A DNA stretch of 64,000 nt from Diogma glabrata. Its lineage: Eukaryota > Arthropoda > Insecta > Diptera > Cylindrotomidae. The stretch is from the NCBI GenBank assembly GCA_963693315.1, contig OY856188.1:250995394-251059393 (forward strand). The letters are read 5' to 3'. The position numbers were made by a program, and so were the translations under genes. The notes under the pieces are model-generated. The model made no database searches. It was not told the origin of the DNA and saw nothing but the letters and a program-made list of their open reading frames with translations. The first letter of the stretch is position 1, and each line of letters opens with the position of its first letter. Positions 55,891 to 64,000 of this stretch are shown here, in pieces.

Positions 55891-58800
55891 CCCCCTTAGT
55901 ATCATGGAAGATGCGACGATATATAGAGATTATTGTGCTACAGCATGAAGAAAGAGTAGGGGCACGAGTGGTTCTGCCTGCTCCCGTAATTGTGGATGGA
56001 ATGGAATATCTTTTGCCGCGATCTGCGGATTGAGTATCGTGAACTAGCGCGTTTTAGAGGTGTTATTGGCCGCAACACTTTGTTATCTAGTTACCGTCGT
56101 AACTAGGTCATTCCGTTTCCCAGCAGTTTCAACAAGTCAATCAGGACCTCCATGTTGATAAACTAAACACTTGTTTAGTTTAACTAAACACAATGTTTCT
56201 TAAAACACACGTATTTTGATTCACCTATACTAATGATAATTTTAAGTGACACAAGTAACACAATTTTAGAATTTAAATCAAATGAATCAAAAACGGTGTT
56301 TTCGAAAGCAACAAAAAAATGATTTTGGACTAAAAAGAATTTTTTTTTGTTATCAGTAGGCGTGGGAAAACGAAAACACGTTTAAAAACCTTCAAAAATT
56401 CAAGTTGATAGCACTTACAGTTTGCGAGTAAATTGATTATGTAGAAATTCGGACGGAAACCGAAGTTTCACCAATAGGGAACCGTTTTTACTTTTTTTAA
56501 AGTACGGAACCCTAAAAACGCTATCTTTAAATTTTAGTGTGTTTTGATATAAGACTGGAACTTTCACAGTAAGGGAAAAAGTTCAAAAAATTCTTGACCT
56601 ACGACATCAGCGCCATTTTTAATTTATTAATATTTTTAACAGTGTAAGCAAAAACTTTGCTATGTATTTTTTAAACACTTTTAAAATTTTCCAAAAGCAC
56701 ATTTTTTTTCACCTACCAATTTAAAATAATCGATTTCAGCGTCGGTCGTCCAGATCACGAATTTCATCATAAAAGCAGTTAAAATCATAAATTACTTCCA
56801 CGAAGGAGATATGATGTAGAATATTATGCATGCAGATGTAGAATATTATACAATGATAATGATATAATCAATTATTCACATCGTTATTAATTGCCCTACC
56901 AACAATATGGTTTTACAATTTGTACTATTTCTTCCAAATTATTGTCAAATTAAATAAAAATAATATTATTTAAAATATTTTATTTATTATTTATGCAAGA
57001 AGTTTTTATTACCGATTTGATCCTGCCTTTATATGAAAAAAGTGATGCATGTGATTTTCAAACTTTTGTGAGGACGCATTGTTTTCGATTTTTTCAAGAG
57101 CTTTGGGTTAATTTTATTCACGGACGGAAATGAACCTTCATTAACTAAACTCAAAACTAATAAAAGTGTCATATTATCCTTATAGTTTTAATAGTTTCAG
57201 CCCACAATACTATTTTCTATCAATACCGTTGTCGCGATCTGTTTGGCCTATTTGGGCCTTTCGTCAAACTTTTACTTTCTAACTTTTCTATTTTCTAGTT
57301 CTATTTTTTAACTTTCTTTTTTTGTTCTTTCAAATATACTTTTAAACATCAATTGTTTTTTATTAAAGGCTTTACCACCATTTTTATTTTTTGATAATAT
57401 TGTAATATATTGATTTTGTTGTTATATAGTCCAATTATCAATTTTTAAATTTAGTGAAAAAAAAATAATATATTTGTTCCTAAGCAAAAACTAGCAAATG
57501 ACCAAAAAAATACAAAACAAATTATAAAATTATTTGAGACACAAAAACTTTTAGTTCATATTAATTCATAGATCCCTAAAACTAAATAATATCCTACCTA
57601 ATAATATAACATCGTATCGTAATAGATTAATAATTGAAATACACGTAGAATATATTAAATTGGACTGTATAATACACAAATAATGTAGTAGAAATATAAA
57701 CTTTTATTTCCATACCAAACTAAATAATTTTTATAAATTTGTGATTTTAAATTAATTTTGTTAACACAAAAAAAACGAAGCTCAAAATTTAAATGCTCAT
57801 TTTTATAATATTTAGATAAAAAAAATTCCAAAAACTTTAACTGAATGTTAATTAAAATTAAAAAAAAAAAAGATAAACCACATATATGATTATTTATTAC
57901 CCAATCTATAACTTTAAATGTTTAATTTACTTCAAATTAAAAAAAAAAAAAGAAACAAAACAAATCCAAAAATATTTTTTTTTAGTAAAATATAAAACAA
58001 CATAAAAAAAATTTAAATTGTGGATTTTACACAAAATTTTTATCCTAATTAATTATTTAAATTAAAATAAAGAAAATTTTTAATATGATAGTAAAACAAA
58101 CAAAAAACACAAAATTTTATTTAAAGATGTCCAAAAAAACTCAAACACTAAAAACGAGAATAAAACAGTATTGTATTTCTAAATGTGATTTATTTATCAT
58201 AAAACAAATAAAAATGATATTATAATAAAAAAAAAACAAATAATTAAATTGAACGAAAAAATTATAAGAAACTATGTTGAAAAATTGATTCCTCAATATA
58301 AAAAAGAAAATTTAAAAAAAAATTGTGTTCTAATTTTATACCATTAAAAGTATCAGGTCAGCCTACGTAGGTCAGAAATACTTAAAGAGCTGCCATGCCT
58401 TGACCAGCTAAATTCAGAGCATATCTTCGCGACTCTGCCAAAGAGGAACACGAAAAAAAAATCACAAGGCGTCATTGTGGCCTTTTTGTTGCGATTCACG
58501 CTAAAATCTACAAGATCTTCAGTCATCACTAACAAATTGCTACTTGTCCAGGCAACGCAAAGTAGTTCTTAGTTCCATCAAAACTGAGTTAGTGCTTCGA
58601 CTCTACATTCACTTTTGGAAAGAAAGGTAATGATTTCCGTTTGCTGCTGATGGTGAACCTGAAAGGGAGTTGTTTATCAAGTAAGAAAGAACCCGAACAA
58701 AAATATCTTAAATGTGCGAATCGTGGCGTCAAGGAAGACTATGTAGCAAAAACCATTACGAAGCCAAAAAATAGCACCTGGTTAGGCTGGGTAAACAAGT

Positions 58801-58939
58801 AAAAGGTCAAGATCAAGATTTAGCGGATTAATCAAGATTTTGATTTAACGAAACGAAATCATATAGATAGACCAATGGGTTGTCCAAACCTTGTACAAAA
58901 ATCTGGGACAGTGTAAATGAGAAACTTGAAAATCACCTC
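55891..58939. other. No gene recognised
   Basis: Bases 55891-56150 may be the 3' non-coding part of the copia-like element. The rest is AT-rich, with long A runs at 57.4-58.3 kb. A less AT-rich patch at 58350-58800 has open frames on both strands without motifs I recognise and may belong to the LINE piece that follows. Confidence 0.45.
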
Positions 58940-59210
58940 TCCCATTCCTGACGGTGGTCAAAAATATTAACTACCTATCTACAATCCTGGATAGTATACT
59001 CACCTGGCACTCACACCTTAAGAACATCTCGGACAAAGCAGACCTTTCTTCATTTGCAAAAACTATGGCAACTTGGAGCATTATTCCAAACATGATATTC
59101 GGGTTATAAAACAATTGAATGCCCTTCATTACCTCCACATGCAAATCAGTAGCCACATTCACAGAGCGTTCGTGGTCGCAGTTCGTAGAAGAATCAAATC
59201 AAAAATGTCT
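58940..59210 (+). pseudogene. LINE fragment, post-RT region
   Basis: Reads NINYLSTILDSILTWHSHLK, then NISDKADLSSFAKTMATWSI and IPNMIFGL before a stop. This matches the KYLGVxLDxKLxWxxHI...TWGxxPK pattern of R1/Jockey LINEs. The flanks are lost. Confidence 0.65.
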
Positions 59211-59529
59211 GCCTTAAGATCTTCTTATAAATTTTGTTATTTGTTTATTTTCTTTTTGTTATTTTCTGGAAAAATTTTATTTTAACAAAAACTTTTTTAT
59301 AAAAATAAAAATTATATTGCATGCATTCTTAATATTCCACTATAAAGGAGACTTATACGTATTTAATAGTTATTGTTTTATCTAGAACAGAAAGTGAAAC
59401 TTTAAAGTACGAGCTAGTTGTTTACTAGTGAGTATCTTTAAAAACACTTTTCGTTTGAGGTAAATACAAAATTTTATTTCATACTGGAAATTTATTAAAA
59501 TAAAAAGAAATGAGTTTTAAATTTTGCTC

Positions 59530-59604
59530 AAAAAGTTGAACTGTAACGTCCTAGGACTTTATAAAATTTTATAAAGTCCTAGGATTTTAAAGTCCAACTT
59601 TTTG
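59530..59604. repeat. Perfect 36-bp palindrome in a longer hairpin
   Basis: Bases 59549-59584 are self-complementary throughout (half-site TCCTAGGACTTTATAAAA). Outside, AAAAAGTTGAACT pairs with AGTCCAACTTTTT with one mismatch, separated from the core by a few unpaired bases. Confidence 0.9.
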
Positions 59605-59734
59605 TACTATAAATAATCCGAAAAATGTCGATTTAGATATCAGTATGAAAAAAAATATTTTTTCTACTTCAAGCTATGAAAATGTCATTTTAATATATAG
59701 TAAAACCTATGTGAAAGGGAAACTTTTTCTAAGT

Positions 59735-59760
59735 AGTGACTGAAAATGTTTTCAGTCACT
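59735..59760. repeat. Perfect 12-bp inverted repeat, 2-base loop
   Basis: AGTGACTGAAAA and its inverse with TG between. It lies 150 bp from the 36-bp palindrome; both may be tips of one eroded element. Confidence 0.85.
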
Positions 59761-60317
59761 AGGACTAAAAGTAAATAAGTTTCGGTGGTCGCCTACAGGT
59801 GGTGGTTATTTAAAGAATTGAATAATTGAGATGGAATTTCAATTACTGTTTCTGTTGTTGTTTCGGTTGCTGTGTTTATTTCTGTCAATATCGCCGTATT
59901 TTGAAGGGATTTAATATTTTGATCGAATCGAATCGAAACTAATCATTATATCAATTGTGTGTAATTAATTAATTAAACTAATAATGAGTGTGTTTTTTTT
60001 CTATATCGGAGAAATCAGAGCGATAAAATAAAATTTGTATCAGATATATCGTAAAATTTTTTCCTCCGATAATTAACTGTCAGATATAAAATATACTCAC
60101 TGAGTTCTTTCCGCCAAAAAAAAAATAAAAAAAATTTGTTAAATAAATAAATTAATCTTATTGAAAAATTTATTTTTTTTGTTTTTAATTGAAACTTTAC
60201 CTACAATTTTTTAAATTTATACTTTAAACGATGACTTCCAGTCGGTAAAAAAATATCTGTAATATCTGTAAAAGTTTTTAGAGAAAACATATGAACTATT
60301 TTCGTTATTCATATTGT
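59761..60317. other. No gene seen
   Basis: AT-rich sequence with no recognised feature. Confidence 0.5.
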
Positions 60318-60797
60318 CAAATTCATCTACTAAAAACTTACAAACCGACATATCTAAATTTGACTGTGTAAAAAATAAACAAGATCGCATTTTTACCAGT
60401 GTAAAATAATGTATTAGGTGGGCTATACACCTAAGCTAAACTATGCGAATTATGCGAACTATGTTTTTAAAAAAGTAATGTTTTAATGCGAATAAAACTA
60501 TTTCAAAAAAATGTAATGTTTCAGTTTTTCTTTTCTGTTTTAAATGTTTTGTTTCCGTAATGTTTTTTTCTATAATTACGTTGTATTCATTATTTTTTAA
60601 AAACATAGTTCGCATATTTCGCATAGTTTTGGTCAGGTGTATAGCGCGCCTTATTATTGTGTTCGTCTGTTATTATTCCATCTGTAGGCGAACACAATAA
60701 TAACATTATTTTACACTGGTAAGAATGCGATCTTGTTTATTTTTTACACAGTCAAATTTAGATATGTCGTTTTGTAAGTTTTTAGTAGATGAATTTG
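60318..60797. mobile_element. Triple nested inverted repeat
   Basis: Outer arms (60318-60411 and 60704-60797) are ~94-bp inverted copies with about two differences. Just inside is a MITE-like unit with ends GGGCTATACACCTAA and, inverted, GCGCTATACACCTGAC (60420-60650). Between its right end and the right outer arm sits a 53-bp unit with 15-bp ends TTATTATTGTGTTCG (60651-60665) and its inverse (60689-60703), absent from the left side. Confidence 0.85.
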
Positions 60798-60823
60798 TAA
60801 ATATTATCATTTATATTTACAAA

Positions 60824-60947
60824 CGTAGAAAAAATAGCGTTTTCTACGCGTGGTAAAAACGTTTTTGCGTTCCTGAACTTATTCCACTCGACGCTATCGC
60901 GTCTCGTGGACAAACCGTTCAGTCACGCAAAAAGAGACGTTTTCACC
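60824..60947. repeat. Two adjacent strong hairpins, GC-rich for this region
   Basis: The first, CGTAGAAAA ... TTTTCTACG, spans 60824-60848. The second spans 60852-60947: GGTAAAAACG, TTTTTGCGT, CTGAAC, CCAC and GACGC on the left pair with CGTTTTCACC, ACGCAAAAA, GTTCAG, GTGG and GCGTC on the right, with small bulges. No coding frame or known RNA family was recognised. Confidence 0.8.
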
Positions 60948-61149
60948 ACTTGTATAAAAATCTACTATTTGCAAGAGATATAGTTTATAATACAATCTAT
61001 CTAATGTTATATTTTGAATTTCAGTTCTTAAAAAGTTTTCGATACAATAAAATTTTATGTAAATGTTCAAATTAATATTTTTTCGTCAATGTACAAAAAA
61101 TCCCTTTGCATTATGTCGCCATGACAGCGTGTGATCTCAACTATTACTA
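60948..61149. other. No gene seen
   Basis: Short AT-rich spacer. Confidence 0.5.
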
Positions 61150-61380
61150 ATCAGGCACTAATTAACTGACAAGACAAGTAAAAGAATATATTTATAAGAA
61201 ACAACGAGATCAGCACTAGTGCGACGAAGTTTAAGGGCATCAAGATGTGCTGTTGAATTTCGATCACGGACAATTCGTATAACATACTTTGAATAGACTC
61301 CAAGACAGCCATAAATCATAGTGGAAACAGATGCAGCGGCCAAACTTGACGGCAATACTTCATACAGGGACGCATATAGA
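61150..61380 (-). pseudogene. LINE C-terminal fragment fused to the gypsy remnant
   Basis: The - strand reads SSLAAASVSTMIYGCLGVYS, then KYVIRIVRDRNSTAHLDALK and LRRTSADLVVSYKY, the post-RT region of a LINE related to LINE-A (xRAVKLIxDxxLTxxLDxLxxRR). It begins exactly where the gypsy RT similarity ends, near 61385. Confidence 0.65.
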
Positions 61381-61384
61381 ACTT

Positions 61385-61745
61385 ATAAATATATAACGGT
61401 CTACCAGGAACCGTGAATGCCGTTTTATCCCTTGATTCTTCATCTAATGGTATCTGCCAGAACGCATCTTTCAAGTCAAGGCTTGAAATAAATTTTGTCT
61501 TGCTGAGACGTCCTAGCAGTCCATCGATGAGAGGCAAAGGATAAGCATCCTTCACTGTGACGGAGTTTACCTTTCTAGCATCTAAACATAATCAAATACT
61601 ACCATCGGTCTTGCGAACTAGAGCCATCGGAGAGCTCCAGGAACTGATGCTTTCTTCTATAACCCTCAAAGAAAGCATTCGCTTAATTTCTTTATCCATT
61701 TCCGCTTCAACAGCTGGCGATACAGCATAATACCCGATACCCATA
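61385..61745 (-). pseudogene. Ty3/gypsy reverse transcriptase fragment
   Basis: From the left part of pol on the - strand: SSWSSPMALVRKTDGSI, a stop, LCLDARKVNSVTV, KDAYPLPLIDGLLGRLS, then FISSLDLKDAFWQIPLDEES and KTAFTVPGRPLY. These are the RT fingers and motif A (LDLKDAFWQIPL) of Ty3/gypsy elements. The protease and first part of RT are missing, since gag-side sequence joins near 61745, and the YxDD part is lost at 61385. It is inactive. Confidence 0.88.
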
Positions 61746-61986
61746 ATACCCTCTGCTAATTATCAGCATTTGGGTACTGTGGAGATGGTGGCGCAATCGT
61801 AGGCTGATATTGGTAGTGTTGGGGATATGTGCTGTTTTGATGATGAGGGTAAGAATTCGAACTACCTTCAGGGACCGTTGGCTACAGATTCACATCATTT
61901 GGAGATGCATGTAGGCTTTGAGGGATTTTTAGTTCATGAACGTATTTGCGTTACTCACAAAAGGCTTCGGGGTTGATTCGATTACG

Positions 61987-62885
61987 CTACCAAGTATCTT
62001 CGTAGGGCACGCATTGATTTATTTGCTCGTCCACAGACTTAAAATGAGTAACAGTTAATCTATCCTGCAGTCCTGGGCGCATATTTTGTGTCAACACGAA
62101 TATGAGCTCGGTATCTGTTAATGGTTTTTCCATTTGTAGAGACAACGATGAAATAGAATCATAAAAATCGTTAAATTTTTCATGAGGTTTCTGTTTTTTG
62201 GAATCAATTATTCGTCTAATTTCCAAATCGGTTCTTCGATCTGAAAATCTTTTCAAAAGCTCATTTTTAAAGAAACTCCAGCTCTACCTTTTTGGAGAAA
62301 ACCCATTTCATTTGCTATTTGCTGCAGGTGCATGCAATTAGTCATTGCCAGATGTTCTACCATATGCACAAATTTTTTTACTGGAATTTCATTAGGCGAG
62401 CCATCAAATGAGATGGGCCACTTGGATGGGTCACGTTGTAAAGGCCGAAATTGCGGTTGATAATAGGCATACGGTTGATTAGGTATGAAACAATTAGCGG
62501 AATATGAATCTTCGGGTGGGAAAGGTGGGAAATTCCCTGCAGGTTGATACTCTTTATTTTGGTTAAGTGTATTTGGAGGATTGGGCAGAGGTGTAGATTT
62601 AGTTTTAAATTTTATAGTGGTATGAGGATGTTGAGTCTTCTGTCCTGCTCCAGAAGGACCTGGCAAATGATCAGGTTTTGCAACCTCTTGCACATCCGTA
62701 TGTCGCTTTGGCGAAGGGGTTCGTGAAGATATAGACTCATCTGAAGATGCTGCTTCAGATTTACTATCAATATCGTTGATTTGATGCTCTTCACAAGTCT
62801 TAAGTTTTAATGCTTCAAACTGCGTAATTGATTCGTTGGCATCCTCCTGTTCCATTTTGTCCTTTTCGACGAAGTCTATCAGCAA
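61987..62885 (-). pseudogene. Ty3/gypsy gag, frameshifted
   Basis: The upstream frame (62885-62253) starts MLIDFVEKDKMEQEDANE, is Ser/Pro-rich, and has the capsid start DPSKWPISFDGSPNEIPV and KKFVHMVEHLAM. The second frame (about 62285-61987) continues FFKNELLKRFSDRRTD, QKPHEKFNDFYDSISSLSLQ and LTDTELIFVLTQNMRPGL, the rest of the capsid domain. A frameshift near 62280 separates them, and a piece of capsid between the two appears to be missing. A Pro/Tyr/Gln-rich tail follows to ~61745 with further stops; no zinc knuckle was found. Confidence 0.85.
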
Positions 62886-63064
62886 GTTACATTTTTCTTT
62901 TAACTAAGCAACTGCCGATGCTACCACCTTTGAGTATTCAATACGTTATAGTCGCCCTTTAACTTGAAAGAGTCGAGACTTAAACACCCTAAAGGTTATA
63001 TCCGTCACTTTGAATTTTACAATGAATTTCCCGGAATTTCAATGAAATTATATGCACTTCGCGT

Positions 63065-63259
63065 TTAGGATTTTTTTTGAATAGGGTGTGTGGGTCTATT
63101 AGGCGCTAGCACAGGATGTTCTTGTTCATCCTCCAAACGCTTCAAAAGTTCGTTCAATTTAGTAAGTAGATTATCATTATGTATACCACGAACAGCACAC
63201 TCTGATTCGAACTCATCGTGAGTTAAATGTTCTGGATTCATGTTGGTTATGTTAGTCAA
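63065..63259 (-). pseudogene. Ty3/gypsy gag, N-terminal segment
   Basis: The 64-codon frame reads MTNITNMNPEHLTHDEFESE, then CAVRGIHNDN, the LTxxELxxELxxRGI pattern that starts many insect gypsy gag proteins. Its stop and a ~180-base gap separate it from the next gag frame, so the reading frame is broken here too. Confidence 0.7.
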
Positions 63260-63971
63260 TTAAAGAAAGGAAAATGATGATAAATTGGATTGCTGCTGAA
63301 AGCGTAACAATACAGATTTTGTTTTGTAAATATTTTTTTGTTGTTTTTTTTTTAAATGTAAGCTAAACTATAATCGCCAATTGAAGTAAAGAAAAAAAAT
63401 TAAGGAAAGAAAAATTAACAATATTGTTATATGAAAAGATTCGATTTATACTAATATTCATGAAATTTTGAGGATGATAGTAGATATGGTGTTAATCTAA
63501 ATTATTTCTTTATATCGATGGGTGATCCAACAATGATGTTCCTTACGATGCAAACACAACAACAAGAATTAAAATACTAGTTATGAGAACAACCTGATCA
63601 TCTTGTTTCGAAACCATTTAGAGAAAAAGAAAGATGCCAGTTGTTCCAGCTGTTCAATACTGAAACACAGTTACACGCAATTAAAACCGCAGCATACGGG
63701 ACAACGCACGAATGCCTACAGCACTAAAGAGGATGGATGATGAAAAATACAGACTAAGATAATGGGCACAAAATCAAAACAAATATTCTAGAATTTGTGA
63801 TAATCTATCTGAATTCTCACATCATCAATACCACAAATTATTTAAAAGAACTATCCAAACCGAAAGTGATAACGTTTTGTTGTTGGTTTTACTGCTTTGA
63901 GGAAACAAAAATTTTATTTGAGAGGAAAAAAAATGTAAACAAAATAATCACTGGCTTCTGTGCCTTAGTCA
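63260..63971 (-). other. Leader of the gypsy-like element
   Basis: Non-coding stretch between the primer site and gag, of ordinary length for such elements. Confidence 0.55.
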
Positions 63972-63992
63972 CCGTTTATTTGGGCGCCACTG
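63972..63992 (-). promoter_or_regulatory. Primer binding site next to the 5' LTR end
   Basis: On the - strand, GCTTGTTACA is followed by G and TGGCGCCCAAA (63989-63979). TGGCGCCCAA matches the complement of the tRNA-Lys 3' end; further bases diverge. The LTR should extend beyond the window's right edge, ending TTACA at about 63991. Confidence 0.65.
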
Positions 63993-64000
63993 TAACAAGC

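Noticed and set aside
1..64000. CRISPR arrays, prokaryotic operons, phage-type modules
   Set aside because: No regular short repeats with spacers, no ribosome-binding-site-led operons. All recognisable content is insect host or eukaryotic transposon.

Overview
The window looks like insect nuclear DNA. It is strongly AT-rich, it carries one recognisable host gene exon (an insect distal antenna-type Pipsqueak-domain protein, 50085-52085 on the + strand, with a splice acceptor just upstream), and nearly everything else that can be identified is transposable-element material. No bacterial or viral gene order, CRISPR array, rRNA or functional tRNA was seen. Much of the sequence between elements is AT-rich DNA with no readable signal.

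Layout. 1-4 kb: an old hAT element (8-bp target duplication with one mismatch) with a decayed BED/hAT transposase and a 245-bp foldback inside it. 5.0-9.25 kb: a LINE with two intact ORFs (PHD-finger ORF1; endonuclease/RT ORF2) whose stop and start codons overlap as ATGA, ending in a TAAA-repeat tail. 9.3-11.4 kb: a second hAT-like element that splits an older reading frame, followed by a 5'-truncated RTE-like RT (11.5-12.8 kb). 14.8-21 kb: decayed LINE, Tc1-like and LTR remnants. 23.1-26.2 kb: a 3.1-kb near-perfect palindrome with arms of about 1.37 kb. 26.5-29.6 kb: a LINE (called LINE-A here) interrupted by a TTAA-flanked piggyBac-like MITE and a smaller MITE; another copy of LINE-A in the window shows the empty sites. 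30.2-33 kb: a three-level nest (RNase H LINE, then a foldback element, then a hAT). 33.1-35.7 kb and 43.6-46.2 kb: two hAT-type elements with perfect 8-bp target duplications and LINE-A pieces inside. 38.5-41.75 kb: a young LINE with an intact ORF of about 990 codons, a poly(A) tail and a perfect 12-bp target duplication.

48.2-49.2 kb: three tandem units of about 330 bp, directly upstream of the host exon. 50.0-52.3 kb: the distal antenna-like exon; its frame stays open for 63 codons past the TAG, so stop-codon readthrough is worth testing. 53-61 kb: MITE-like inverted repeats, a tRNA-derived SINE candidate, a copia-like LTR edge, strong hairpins and a LINE scrap. 61.4-64 kb: a decayed Ty3/gypsy element on the - strand (RT piece, frameshifted gag, leader and a tRNA-Lys-type primer site), its LTR lying just beyond the right edge.

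The genes do not form a pathway. The window is best read as the repeat-filled flank of a developmental transcription-factor gene, where nested insertions give a relative time order. I assigned clades by reading motifs, not by search, so family names below superfamily level are tentative.
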